Shown piece after piece: positions 51,841 through 61,284 of a DNA stretch of 64,000 nucleotides. The stretch spans positions 1 through 64,000 of the forward strand of contig JAFGEQ010000015.1 of assembly GCA_016931515.1 (NCBI GenBank). Direction: 5' to 3'. The DNA is from a candidate division CSSED10-310 bacterium (lineage in GTDB: Bacteria > CSSED10-310). Under the pieces are notes generated by a model, which searched no databases, was not told the origin of the DNA, and saw nothing but the letters and a program-made list of their open reading frames with translations. Made by a program: the position numbers and the translations under genes. How positions within the stretch are numbered: position 1 is the stretch's first letter; each line of letters starts with the position of its first letter.

Positions 51841-53067
51841 TCATCGAATGTATTCCATGTATAGATCCATATATTGCCGGTCACCACTATCAGTTGACCA
51901 ATTATCCATAACTTTTTGGCGCGCTTTGTGTGCAATCCGCATGTATTCGCTTTTATCACTCAGCACTCCGACGATAACCCGTGCAAAACCGGATGGATCA
52001 TCCCCGGGGATGATATAGCCATCTACACTGTTATCGATAAATGTCGACGTGACACCCGGAATATCACGCACGACACACGGAAGTCCGCATGCCATCGCTT
52101 CGATCGGCGCATTCGGCAAACCCTCGTTTCGACTCGGAAAAATAAAGATATCAGAAGCTTGCATATACTCGGGAACATTGCTGACGGCACCCGTAAAAAT
52201 CACGCTTCCATTCTGCAGATGCTCATTCAATTCGGATCGAATGTAATCTCCGGTGGTTACCACGCTTCCCGATAAAATCGCTTTTGTTTCAGGACCTACC
52301 AGGACGAGTACTGCTGTTGGAATCGACTTCAGCACATTCCGGTAAATTTCGGGGAGCAAATCAGCTCCTTTTCTCTCCAGAATAACTCCGACAAAAAGCA
52401 GAATCGGCACATCAAGCGGAAGATTGAGTCGACGTCTCAATCCTTTTTTGTCTTCGTCATTTACAGGTTTAAACAGATCCGTATCTTTTGGATACGGTTT
52501 TATCAGCCGGAGTTTGTTTTTTCTGATTCCACTCTGCAGGCACAACTCATAGAGCTGTGGCGAGATCGCGAGAACAGTGTGAACCCTGGATAAAAACCAA
52601 TATTTCAGATAGCTGCCTTTTTTTATGGTCAGAAGATCATCACTGTATCCAAGAGACGTTTCATAGATGGCGACTTTTCCCAGGATACGAGCCCAAAACA
52701 AGGCAAATACGCATAAAGGTTGTCGTGATGTCGCATGAACGACATCGAAATCCCGGCGGTGCGATATCATCAACCCGGCAATACGGCCAAACAGGGATAA
52801 CTGAAACAGGAACCGTCTGACCTGGTGAATAATCCGGCCAGGATTGGATTGTGTCATTGGTTTCAGGCGAATTATTTTCGTTTCAGGTACATCAGGCTGG
52901 AAATCGTCGCATAAAATATCCTTGCCGGTGAAATCGAAACTTAAAAGAAAAGCCAACTCGTTTCTTTCGTGCAAGCGCCTGGCGTATCGATACCATTGAA
53001 GGCCGGCGCCGGCAAATGCCGGTGGGATCGTCGCACTGACAAGAATAACTTTTAGTCTCTTATTCAT
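51841..53067 (-). CDS. GT4 glycosyltransferase
   Basis: A 408-residue GT-B enzyme: VSATIPPAFAGAGLQWYRYA, GKVAIYETSLGYSDD, FVGVILERKGADLLPEI, FIFPSRNEGLPNAPIEAMACGLPCVV. Start at 53067 has AGGTGA about 9 bases upstream, and the frame to 53166 is ignored. Directly after Wzy in map order, co-transcribed. Confidence 0.86.
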   Translation of the reverse strand: MNKRLKVILVSATIPPAFAGAGLQWYRYARRLHERNELAFLLSFDFTGKDILCDDFQPDVPETKIIRLKPMTQSNPGRIIHQVRRFLFQLSLFGRIAGLMISHRRDFDVVHATSRQPLCVFALFWARILGKVAIYETSLGYSDDLLTIKKGSYLKYWFLSRVHTVLAISPQLYELCLQSGIRKNKLRLIKPYPKDTDLFKPVNDEDKKGLRRRLNLPLDVPILLFVGVILERKGADLLPEIYRNVLKSIPTAVLVLVGPETKAILSGSVVTTGDYIRSELNEHLQNGSVIFTGAVSNVPEYMQASDIFIFPSRNEGLPNAPIEAMACGLPCVVRDIPGVTSTFIDNSVDGYIIPGDDPSGFARVIVGVLSDKSEYMRIAHKARQKVMDNWSTDSGDRQYMDLYMEYIR

Positions 53068-53181
53068 CGAATTGCATTCACCTGTTTCAATGAGGCGGTG
53101 CCGGCTCACCACTTGTCGGCACAGACAGTTGCTCTTTAGCACACGCATTACTCTGTCTCGGAGCATCGAAATAAAGGGTAC

Positions 53182-54303
53182 TCACCTCCGCATTTTCTCC
53201 TTCTTCTGAAGAACGGATTGGATAACGGTTTCAACTTGCTCAGCGGTGGTTCGAGCCGTGAAGAATCGCGTAACCCTCTCATAAGCGCACGCCCCCATAA
53301 CCTGCCTGAGGTCCGGGTTCTCAATGAGCTTGCTCACTGCCAGAGCCGCTTCCTCGATATCACCACTTTTCGTCAGAAATGCTGTTTTGTTCTCGTCAAT
53401 AATTTCTGGAGTTTCACGGACACAATAAGCAACAACCGGCAACCGCGCGGCCATTGATTCCATTATGACGCGTCCGAACGGAGGGAATCGTTTGTCCGTA
53501 TGAAGCAAAAGATCTCCTGCACACAGAAAGTCGGGAACATTCAACTGAGACCCCAACAACCGGACATGATCGGACATACCGCTTTTCCTGATCAGATTCC
53601 ATAGGACTTCCGGATAGCCTTCCTCCACAGGTGCCCCCAGACACACAAGCCGGGCCTCTGGATACTTCTCAACCACACGCTTCGTGATGGAGATAGCATC
53701 CGCCTGGTTTTTCAAAGAGCATAAAGCGCCTATGTTTAAAATAAGAAATGAATTATCCGGCCAACCGATGGATTTCAGAATCATTGATCTCAACTCATCT
53801 CTGCTTCGATTGAATTCTTCAGGGTCGATGCCGTTCAGTATGATTATGGAATCCTTATAACCGGATCCCTCGAGTATTTCCGATGCCGTATCCTTCGAAT
53901 TCGCGATAACCGCATCGGCATATTTGAGGAATCGCTTATACCATTTGGGACTGACAGGATCGCGAACATGCCAGATAAACGGTTTTCCGGTGAGTTTTGC
54001 CGCCAAGAAGGCATCCCTTGATCGCTTGTCGAAGCAATTTGCGTAAATGATGTCATACTCATGCTGTCTGATCGTACGAACCAGACGTCTCAGTGATGCG
54101 AACGGTAAAAACCCCAGACGATGGTAACTGATTTCCTGGCTTAAAAGTGCGGACGGCAAAGACTCCGAATCAGGAAATGCCGCGACGCCGATAGCGTATT
54201 TCTCCTTTAAAAGTTTCAAATTGAAGAGCATGCTGCGGGTTGTTCCGAGAGCAAGGCTGGAGCTATTGTTTACAAATAGAATTTTGACTTTTTTTTCAGA
54301 CAT
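53182..54303 (-). CDS. GT4 glycosyltransferase
   Basis: A 373-residue GT-B enzyme. N-terminal KILFVNNSSSLALGTTRSML, IYANCFDKRSRDAFLAAKLT; donor domain NIGALCSLKNQADAI, LLHTDKRFPPFGRVIMESMAARLPVVAYC. The motif here reads DKRFPPFGRVIMESMA, an Asp/Phe-rich variant of the Glu-x7-Glu motif with its final Glu retained. AGAGGTCC precedes the ATG. Position in the locus gives no donor clue. Confidence 0.84.
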   Translation of the reverse strand: MSEKKVKILFVNNSSSLALGTTRSMLFNLKLLKEKYAIGVAAFPDSESLPSALLSQEISYHRLGFLPFASLRRLVRTIRQHEYDIIYANCFDKRSRDAFLAAKLTGKPFIWHVRDPVSPKWYKRFLKYADAVIANSKDTASEILEGSGYKDSIIILNGIDPEEFNRSRDELRSMILKSIGWPDNSFLILNIGALCSLKNQADAISITKRVVEKYPEARLVCLGAPVEEGYPEVLWNLIRKSGMSDHVRLLGSQLNVPDFLCAGDLLLHTDKRFPPFGRVIMESMAARLPVVAYCVRETPEIIDENKTAFLTKSGDIEEAALAVSKLIENPDLRQVMGACAYERVTRFFTARTTAEQVETVIQSVLQKKEKMRR

Positions 54304-54346
54304 TTTATAGGACCTCTGATATCTAAACCGATTCTGCTGACTGCTT

Positions 54347-55426
54347 CTAGCAAAGAATCTCGATTAATCGCCTGACGCTTCCCTCGCCTTTGTAAACATC
54401 CAGATGATGATTCGGCTTCGAAGGTTGCAGAGCGTGTTGAACGATCTTGTCTATATCGGTTCCAGCGAGCGTATTCCATCCTTGCTGAACCGTTTCAACC
54501 CATTCGGTTTCCTCACGAAGTGTAACGCAAGGCACTTTCAACCAGAAAGCCTCCTTCTGAATCCCGCCGGAATCCGTTAAAATCGCTGAAGCAGATTCCT
54601 CCAGATGAACCATATCCAAATATCCCACCGGATCCAGTATATGCAGATTGACGGCTTCATCAACGCTTCCTTCTCTCATGAGTTGCTTTTTTGTCCGTGG
54701 ATGGATAGGGAAAACGACCGGTGTTTGTCGAGACAAAATTGCCAGGGACTTGATCAGTCGTTTAATTTTGTCGGGGTCATCCGTGTTTTCCGCTCGATGA
54801 ACGGTTGCAAGAATGAATTTACCGGTTTCAAGATGGAGTTGACTTAGAATTGTCGAGTATTGTTCCGCTTTGATCCTAGCATCCATCAAAGCTTCAAACA
54901 TGACATCTCCAATGAAGTGAACACCATTGAAAATCCCTTCATTGTTCAGGTTCGTAATCGCTGTCTCACTCGGACAAAATAGAGTATCTGCAATATGATC
55001 TGTTAAAACCCGGTTGATTTCCTCGGGCATCCATCGATTGAAACTCCGCAATCCCGCTTCAACATGCGCGACGGGAAAATGAAGTTTGGTTGCTGCCAAA
55101 GCACCTGCGAGTGTTGAATTTGTATCCCCATAAACGAGGACGCAATCCGGGGTTTCTTTTAACAGAATCTCTTCCAGTGCTTTCAACATGGCACCGGTCT
55201 GAGCGCCGTGAAGACCGGAGCCAATATCCAGATTATAGTTAGGGAATGGAATCCCCAACTCATCAAAAAATACGTCCGACATGTTGTTGTCGTAGTGCTG
55301 GCCTGTATGGACCAGTGTTTCATCCGCATGCAGTCGCAGGCATCTGGTTACAGCTGCTGCTTTGACAAACTGAGGACGAGCACCGACTATCGTCAGTATC
55401 CGCTTTCTTTTCCGTAGATTCGACAC
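54347..55426 (-). CDS. UDP-GlcNAc-type 2-epimerase (WbpI/WecB family)
   Basis: About 359 residues of the WecB/MnaA/WbpI fold. GARPQFVKAAAV, HTGQHYDNNMSDVFFDELG, VLVYGDTNSTLAG, HVEAGLRSFNRWMPEEINR, and ATVHRAENTDDPD are present. The pattern MSDVFFDELGIPFPNYNL and VGDVMF-like GDVMFEAL is closer, as remembered, to WbpI (which inverts C2 of UDP-GlcNAc(3NAc)A to the manno form) than to plain WecB. The WbpB and WbpD-like genes at 22.6-24.2 kb support that. GTG at 55426 with AAGGA upstream is chosen as start; the frame runs to 55456. Confidence 0.82.
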   Translation of the reverse strand: MSNLRKRKRILTIVGARPQFVKAAAVTRCLRLHADETLVHTGQHYDNNMSDVFFDELGIPFPNYNLDIGSGLHGAQTGAMLKALEEILLKETPDCVLVYGDTNSTLAGALAATKLHFPVAHVEAGLRSFNRWMPEEINRVLTDHIADTLFCPSETAITNLNNEGIFNGVHFIGDVMFEALMDARIKAEQYSTILSQLHLETGKFILATVHRAENTDDPDKIKRLIKSLAILSRQTPVVFPIHPRTKKQLMREGSVDEAVNLHILDPVGYLDMVHLEESASAILTDSGGIQKEAFWLKVPCVTLREETEWVETVQQGWNTLAGTDIDKIVQHALQPSKPNHHLDVYKGEGSVRRLIEILC

Positions 55427-55459
55427 ACCGAATTCCTTTCTCGATTCACGACTCACGTG

Positions 55460-56941
55460 TCACACTCTTCGCCAGGCACTGACCTTCTTGAGCACTCCGG
55501 CGATTTCCTCCTGCAGCACCGTGACCTGGAAAACCCGTGCAAAAATAAAAATCATGATGAAATACACGGTTGATTTGACAGCAAGATCGAACACAGGGGG
55601 AATCGGCGGAAGAATGAGTCCCAGAAAAACGACTGGAATTCCTGCCAGAATCGAAATTTTAAGTAATCGCATCATGTCCCCAAAAGGCAATATATCAAAC
55701 CACCGGCATCCCAGTTTCAAACTGATCGCACGGAAATTCCACAAGCCCTCGACCAGGTAAAGACAGATAATCGTTGAAATAATCGCTCCGATATAGCCAT
55801 ACATCTTAACCAGAATGATGCTGAAGACGACGTTTGCCGCCAGACCGACTGCAGATCGATACAGGATTGTTTTACTCATCCCGAGAGCAATCAAAAACGT
55901 CCCGAAGTATACAATTCTCATTGGAAGAACCAGAAGATAAAGCTGGAACGGCAATATGCTGCCTGTATACTTTCTCGAGAACAACGTCAGGATCACCGGT
56001 TCAGCAGACACCATAAGGAAAATCATAGCCGGCAGAATAATAGCCGATGATTTTAATGCTGCTGTCCTGAACAGCATGAGTGCACCTGATGAATCGGATG
56101 CATCGATCAACTTCCGCAGCTCCGGTTGGATGATGGTCATGATTGAACCGGTGATGATCCCCACGAAAGGTATTTCGAACGCTCCGTTCGAATACACCGC
56201 AAACTGCTCCGGTGATGACAAAGAGGATACGATTATTTTGTCCAGTTGAAGTGATATCGTTCCGAGAGCCGATGCAAGGACAAGCGGAATACTGAATGAC
56301 ACCATCGTTTGCATATTACGCATTCTGGGATGCCAGTCGTCATGGGGTAAATGTCTGAAGATAAGGAATATCGCCACCAATCCGACGGCAAGACTGGCGA
56401 TGACATTAACAGCAACCATCGATGACGGCGTCTTCCACAACAGACATGCGATAATAATACTGCTCATCAACACCATACTTTTAAGAATATTATATTTCGC
56501 CAGCAACCCCGCCTGATCTCTGACGACCAGAATGGATGAAAGCAGACTTGCCGGGAGCATAACAACCGGCAACGGAACCAGGTAAACCAGGGTTTTTATT
56601 ATGGCCGGATTTGAAAAACGCTTTGCCAACAGGTGATTACCGCCCAGAGCGATAAACACGGAATATAAAAATCCCGTTGCCATCAGAAAGAGTAATGCAT
56701 CGACGACGACGCCCCGCATTCGTTTTTTTTCCGTTGGTAAAAAATAATACATAGCAGATGGAATACCAAGCGAGAGAAGCGGAATAACAACCTCGTAGGC
56801 CAGCATTGTCTGGCGATAGGTCGCAAGATCCGATTTACTAAGAATTCGGGTCATAATCATCGCGGAAGCCATACCGATGACCATTGTCAAACCTTGTCCG
56901 AGAGACAAGGCATATACCTTACTCTTTCTGGAAGCAGCCAT
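55460..56941 (-). CDS. Wzx-type oligosaccharide flippase (polysaccharide biosynthesis protein)
   Basis: A 493-residue polytopic protein with about 12 transmembrane helices: RILSKSDLATYRQTMLAY, MYYFLPTEKKRMRG, ISLQLDKIIVSSLSSPEQFAVYSNGAFEIPF. These match the polysaccharide-biosynthesis/MOP superfamily (Wzx, RfbX). It would move undecaprenyl-linked repeat units across the inner membrane. Its stop lies 34 bases before the epimerase start. Sits between a WecF-like transferase and the epimerase. Confidence 0.88.
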   Translation of the reverse strand: MAASRKSKVYALSLGQGLTMVIGMASAMIMTRILSKSDLATYRQTMLAYEVVIPLLSLGIPSAMYYFLPTEKKRMRGVVVDALLFLMATGFLYSVFIALGGNHLLAKRFSNPAIIKTLVYLVPLPVVMLPASLLSSILVVRDQAGLLAKYNILKSMVLMSSIIIACLLWKTPSSMVAVNVIASLAVGLVAIFLIFRHLPHDDWHPRMRNMQTMVSFSIPLVLASALGTISLQLDKIIVSSLSSPEQFAVYSNGAFEIPFVGIITGSIMTIIQPELRKLIDASDSSGALMLFRTAALKSSAIILPAMIFLMVSAEPVILTLFSRKYTGSILPFQLYLLVLPMRIVYFGTFLIALGMSKTILYRSAVGLAANVVFSIILVKMYGYIGAIISTIICLYLVEGLWNFRAISLKLGCRWFDILPFGDMMRLLKISILAGIPVVFLGLILPPIPPVFDLAVKSTVYFIMIFIFARVFQVTVLQEEIAGVLKKVSAWRRV

Positions 56942-56947
56942 CGTTTT

Positions 56948-58084
56948 CTAATGCACTCCCGTCAAATCCGCAATCTTTTTAATTCTCGCACGAACCGTCA
57001 CTTCACCGTATTCGTTGCTCAAATGTTGCCGGATGATCCGTAATTCGTCCGAATCAACCCGGATATGTGTTTCGAATGATCTTGAAAAATCTCTCGGACT
57101 AATCCCAATTTCAATCAGATGTCCGTAGATTGGATTCGTCGAGTTTAAATACACTGCCGCTCCAAGCCACAACATCATCATGACTGTACCCAAACCCTGC
57201 TGGCGCATATGGTTGAAAACAGCGATTCTGCATGATGAGAGAATCCGGCAATACTCTTTCAAATTCATGAATTCCGAAATCGGAAAAAAACGGGGTCCGA
57301 AATAGTATTTCCCCCGATCGACAACGAATCTGTGATAGTCATCACCATCCCCATAACTCAATGGGACGATGATCTTCCCTTTGGGGAATCCCGTCTCAGC
57401 AACACGCCTGAACGCATCCGCGTGGTTGGACGCCATCGTGTTGGAGTTGCCAATAAAAATATCCTCAGGTGATTCAGTGAGTTCCGGTATATCGCGAACA
57501 ACCGATTCGATGGTTCCATAATGAAACCTGACAGGCTTTGCCCTGAAGCCGGGTAGCGTCTGCACTATCGGATACTCGGTCGGCACAATCGGACTGCAGT
57601 AATCCACACGTGCAATAGCGGAGGTGCGCCAGTCTTTTCGGGTGCGTTTTGCCGTTAAACTTCTGCTGATGAGTCGCATTATCTTCTTGAATAAAGTCGT
57701 TCTGCGGTTCATCCATTCCGAGTAGAACCCGAAAGTAAGCGGTTGATATATTTTAGTTTTCTCCCAGCAATAGGGGTAAATATCATAACCCCATGGGAAC
57801 CAGAATACTTTCGCCGAAGGTTCCAAAAAATTCATAACATCCGCATAACCGCCGTTTAACGAATGGAAAAACACAGCTTTCGCAGCTCTGCAAGCAGCGG
57901 GATCCGGATAACAACCTGGAACAAAAGGAGTTACTTTTTCGCGCTGCCTGATGTACTGGATGCTTGCATCAGTAGATGGAAGGACAACCCAGTAGAGGTT
58001 CTGACCGGGAATCAACCGCTCGAACTCGTCGATGACAAAATCACCGAAAATCGAGTCATTCATCAGGTGAAGACATGAGGTCAT
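56948..58084 (-). CDS. GT56-like Fuc4NAc-type transferase (WecF-like)
   Basis: A 378-residue protein with the layout of WecF (TDP-Fuc4NAc:lipid II transferase, GT56): IDEFERLIPGQNLYWVV, FIGNSNTMASNHADAFR, KIIVPLSYGDGDDYHRFV, CRIAVFNHMRQQGLGTVMMM, and STNPIYGHLIEIG. Family members add a dTDP-4-acetamido-sugar to a lipid-linked acceptor. The adjacent aminotransferase and LbH acetyltransferase could make that donor. No ribosome binding site is visible before the ATG at 58084. Confidence 0.84.
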   Translation of the reverse strand: MTSCLHLMNDSIFGDFVIDEFERLIPGQNLYWVVLPSTDASIQYIRQREKVTPFVPGCYPDPAACRAAKAVFFHSLNGGYADVMNFLEPSAKVFWFPWGYDIYPYCWEKTKIYQPLTFGFYSEWMNRRTTLFKKIMRLISRSLTAKRTRKDWRTSAIARVDYCSPIVPTEYPIVQTLPGFRAKPVRFHYGTIESVVRDIPELTESPEDIFIGNSNTMASNHADAFRRVAETGFPKGKIIVPLSYGDGDDYHRFVVDRGKYYFGPRFFPISEFMNLKEYCRILSSCRIAVFNHMRQQGLGTVMMMLWLGAAVYLNSTNPIYGHLIEIGISPRDFSRSFETHIRVDSDELRIIRQHLSNEYGEVTVRARIKKIADLTGVH

Positions 58085-58149
58085 AATAAATTAGTTTATA
58101 ATTCCTTCTTTTTTATACCGGCTAATTGTTTATGACACATCTCATGCGA

Positions 58150-59292
58150 TCACGGAATCGAATCCCGAATTATGCTGCAGATTTTCATGATATTCAGTTC
58201 GGATGTTTCGCTTCCCGTTGGTAGAACCAAGACCCGTGCGGCGACACACTCCGTGACCGGCAAGTGCTTTCCTGACTCCGGATACAAGGTTCGATAGGGT
58301 TCCATCCGATGACATCCCGGCCAGAAGTATTTACGGGCTAGAACATGATTCTGGTTTAGAATTCTGATCATATCATCGCGATTGATTCCAAATTTCTTCT
58401 CATCAATTTCAACGACGATATATTGCCAGTTGTTCTTTTCTTCTTCATTGAAATCAATCAGTTTTAACCCGGGCAAATGCTCTAATTCTTCCCTGTAGCA
58501 GTTGTAATTTCTTCGGTTGGCATCAATGAAACGGTCCAGGCTTTCAAGGTTTGTTAAACCCAGAGCAGCACAAAATTCGTTCATTTTTCCATTAATACCG
58601 AGATGAACGACATTATCGTATCCAGCGAATCCGAAATCCCTTATAAGGCGCATCTTCTCTGCCAGATCATCACGATTTGTAAGAATCGCTCCACCTTCTG
58701 CAGTATTAAATATCTTGGTTGCATGAAAACTCAACACCTCGACGTCCCCGAAAGAACCGATTGTCCGGCCTCGATATGTGCAACCAAACGCATGGGCTGC
58801 ATCGAACAGCAGTTGCAATCCGTGTGTCGCTGCGATATCGGTCAATTCGTCCGGAACACATGGGCGACCCCATAAATGAACACCGACAATCGCCGTGGTT
58901 GCCGATGTAATCCGGGATTCCACTTTCTCGGGATTCAGGTTATGCGTTCGTTCATCGATATCGCAAAACACCGGTTTGATTCCCTGCCACATTAACGCAT
59001 GTGCCGTAGCGATGAACGTATACGACGGAAGAATCGCTTCTCCTTCGATTCCCAAAGCGCGGATTGCAATGCCCAAACCGACCGTTCCATTACAGACTGC
59101 GACGCAGTGTTTCACGCCATGGAGGGTAGCGATCCTATCTTCCAATTCAACGACATATTGGCCATTGTTGGTTAACCACCGGACATCCAGGATCCGGTTT
59201 ATCCTCTCAAGAAAACGGCTTCGATCACCGATGTTCGGTTTACCGACATGCAGATCCCCGGGAAGCGGTTTTCGATCATTCCATTGATTCAT
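58150..59292 (-). CDS. VioA/FdtB-type dTDP-4-keto-sugar aminotransferase
   Basis: A 380-residue DegT-family PLP enzyme: LTNNGQYVVELEDRIA, AVCNGTVGLGIAIRALG, ILPSYTFIATAHALMWQG, FDAAHAFGC, SFHATKIFNTAEGGAI (PLP lysine). The LTNNG and SFHATKxFNT signatures are characteristic, from memory, of VioA and FdtB aminotransferases acting on dTDP-4-keto- or 3-keto-6-deoxyglucose, rather than of WecE or PglE. It overlaps the next gene by ATGA. dTDP-glucose dehydratase (RmlB) is not in the window. Product would be an amino sugar for acetylation by the 59289 protein. Confidence 0.83.
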   Translation of the reverse strand: MNQWNDRKPLPGDLHVGKPNIGDRSRFLERINRILDVRWLTNNGQYVVELEDRIATLHGVKHCVAVCNGTVGLGIAIRALGIEGEAILPSYTFIATAHALMWQGIKPVFCDIDERTHNLNPEKVESRITSATTAIVGVHLWGRPCVPDELTDIAATHGLQLLFDAAHAFGCTYRGRTIGSFGDVEVLSFHATKIFNTAEGGAILTNRDDLAEKMRLIRDFGFAGYDNVVHLGINGKMNEFCAALGLTNLESLDRFIDANRRNYNCYREELEHLPGLKLIDFNEEEKNNWQYIVVEIDEKKFGINRDDMIRILNQNHVLARKYFWPGCHRMEPYRTLYPESGKHLPVTECVAARVLVLPTGSETSELNIMKICSIIRDSIP

Positions 59293-59912
59293 GATAGTTT
59301 CTTGCCATCCTTGAAGAACCGATCAGCCTTCGGGATGTATTGCCCATCCGGAGTAAACAGATTCTCCCGCAATCGCTTTTCCAGTTCCAGGATGGTCGCG
59401 GATGGTCTATTCTTAAGAGGTTTTGCCGGTGAGCCAAAATAAGTCGTCCATGGTTCGCAATCTCTTGTCACAAGCGAATTGGCTCCTACAGCAACCCCTT
59501 CGCCAATGGTCACTCCAGGTAAAATTACCGTATTCGCTCCCACAATAGCATGTCTGCCAATTCGTACAAAACTCCTCTCCGGCCTGCGGTATGTCAGAGG
59601 TACCGTGGGGTTTGTCAGCGATCCTCCACCATAATCTTCGTTACCTGTATATACACGTACTCCTCCGGACAAACCGGCGAAATCATCGATAAAGAACTCC
59701 CCGCCGCCGCAGATCGACGTATGCGACCCGATATGGACGAAACTTCCAATCCACGTCCCGGCACCACCCATGATGAAAACGAAATCATCAATAATAACGC
59801 TGTCACCAATCGTAATTACTTCCGGACTCACGATTTTCGCCATCGGCCAGATTATCACATCATTTCCGATTTTCCTGAATCTTAACTGATCCATTTGATT
59901 CACTGATATCAA
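59289..59912 (-). CDS. LbH (hexapeptide) sugar acetyltransferase
   Basis: A 207-residue left-handed beta-helix transferase: hexapeptide turns through VITIGDSVIIDDFVFI, WIGSFVHIGSHTSICGGG, GRHAIVGANTVILPGVTIGEGVAVGANSLV, then FGSPAKPLKNRP. Lys/Arg-rich tail. It is coupled (ATGA) to the aminotransferase and probably N-acetylates the resulting amino sugar (VioB-like role), though O-acetylation cannot be excluded. Start is uncertain (TTG 59912, GTG 59903 or ATG 59894). Confidence 0.78.
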   Translation of the reverse strand: MISVNQMDQLRFRKIGNDVIIWPMAKIVSPEVITIGDSVIIDDFVFIMGGAGTWIGSFVHIGSHTSICGGGEFFIDDFAGLSGGVRVYTGNEDYGGGSLTNPTVPLTYRRPERSFVRIGRHAIVGANTVILPGVTIGEGVAVGANSLVTRDCEPWTTYFGSPAKPLKNRPSATILELEKRLRENLFTPDGQYIPKADRFFKDGKKLS

Positions 59913-61262
59913 TCACTTCCTTTTGCGGGTTGCTGTGTTTACTACAATTTCCGCCAGCCGTTCCGTTGCACGACCATCCAACGGCCCGAGCAGCTCGTCG
60001 CGTATTCTTCTCCGGCCTTCCGACAGCCAGGATGGATCGTCTAATGCGTGACGTATCGATTCGATCAGATCCGACGCAGTTCCAGCTACACCGACCGTAT
60101 CCTCCTGGATCAGAAACTTGAAATGCTTGTTAAGCCAGTTGATTGTAAAAAATCGTTCATATTCATCCGGCATCGCCGGGTTGAAAAGCGGAACAACGGA
60201 AGGCTTGTCGAAAATAGCAGCTTCCACAGTCATTGTGGATCCCGGACTGATACAGACATCGCAATGACGCAGGATATTTCCTGCCAGATACACTTCCTCC
60301 CTCGATGGCCACCATCTCATTCCCGGACAATAGCGGGAATAACGTGAAAAGACCACATCAGGTCTTGACCGGAATTCCTCAAAATAGTGATCGACAGAAA
60401 TCGGATGCAATCGCAATATGATCTGAGGCGGTCCCGGAATCCGGGCTTGATCGAGCGCGTCGAGAAACGCACGGAACGTCCCTGTTTCATCCCAGAACAT
60501 CCGCATTTGCCCCAATGTAGCGAATAAAATAATCGGGCGACTCGGATCCAGGTTCATACGGGCGCATAATTCCTGCCGGGTCAGTATACCCTTTGGATCA
60601 AAATACGGATCAAAAACGGGTGCTCCCGTTACCTCGATCGACTCCGGTGAATACCCGCCAAACTGCACAAGTTTGTCACGGATAACCGGTGACCAGCAGG
60701 TCAACCGATCGGGTTGCACCCGCTGAGGGTAAAACGGATGATCCCATGAAAATACATTTCCGACAGTCGGAATTCCCTTCCTCGTGCATAAGCCAAGTAA
60801 ACTGCGACCGAACCCCTGATTTAAATGAGCTGTGAAAAAGCAGTCCGGTGACTCCTCGTCCACCAGTTCCCTCAGAAAATCCGCATCTGCCGCCGCGATA
60901 CGAGATCCTGCGTGGCGCCACAACCATCGCTGGACACCTCTCATTCCATGCATCATAAACCATCGTGCCAGATGAGTTTCATGGCGAGATAATTTGGGGT
61001 ATCGAACGGCAATTGCTCGTTCAACAGAGAGATATGAAAATCGGACTCCCGCCTCCTGATAACTTTCAACAAATGGACGATGGTTCGCCCCGGGAGTCAG
61101 TACATGAATTTCCGCGCCTAGGTTAAGACAATGCTTCAGAAAACCACTTTCCAGGAGCGCACTGGCGGACCGACCATCACCGGTTTCTATCAACAGACGA
61201 ACAGACTTTTTACGAGACGGAGGTGACGTGCTGAGGGATGATAAGCGATTTTTCAAATTCAT
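59913..61262 (-). CDS. GT-B fold protein, UDP-GlcNAc epimerase/glycosyltransferase-like
   Basis: A 449-residue protein of the GT-B fold but without a clear family. N-terminal LLIETGDGRSASALLESGFL, TVGNVFSWDHPFYPQRV, then PIILFATLGQMRMFWDETG, ILRLHPISVDHYFEEF, and CDVCISPGSTMTVEAAIFDKPSVVPLF. The ISPGSTMTVEAAI loop resembles the nucleotide-binding motif of glycosyltransferases and CDP-glycerophosphotransferase-like proteins. Role: transferase of the nonulosonic-acid region, by position next to NeuA and NeuB; unsure. Confidence 0.65.
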   Translation of the reverse strand: MNLKNRLSSLSTSPPSRKKSVRLLIETGDGRSASALLESGFLKHCLNLGAEIHVLTPGANHRPFVESYQEAGVRFSYLSVERAIAVRYPKLSRHETHLARWFMMHGMRGVQRWLWRHAGSRIAAADADFLRELVDEESPDCFFTAHLNQGFGRSLLGLCTRKGIPTVGNVFSWDHPFYPQRVQPDRLTCWSPVIRDKLVQFGGYSPESIEVTGAPVFDPYFDPKGILTRQELCARMNLDPSRPIILFATLGQMRMFWDETGTFRAFLDALDQARIPGPPQIILRLHPISVDHYFEEFRSRPDVVFSRYSRYCPGMRWWPSREEVYLAGNILRHCDVCISPGSTMTVEAAIFDKPSVVPLFNPAMPDEYERFFTINWLNKHFKFLIQEDTVGVAGTASDLIESIRHALDDPSWLSEGRRRIRDELLGPLDGRATERLAEIVVNTATRKRK

Positions 61263-61284
61263 GATTACTTAACTATTCCCCCGA

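Noticed and set aside
58150-59292. WecE or WbpE identity for this aminotransferase
   Set aside because: LTNNG and SFHATKIFNT patterns fit VioA/FdtB better; WbpE and WecE have different active-site surroundings.
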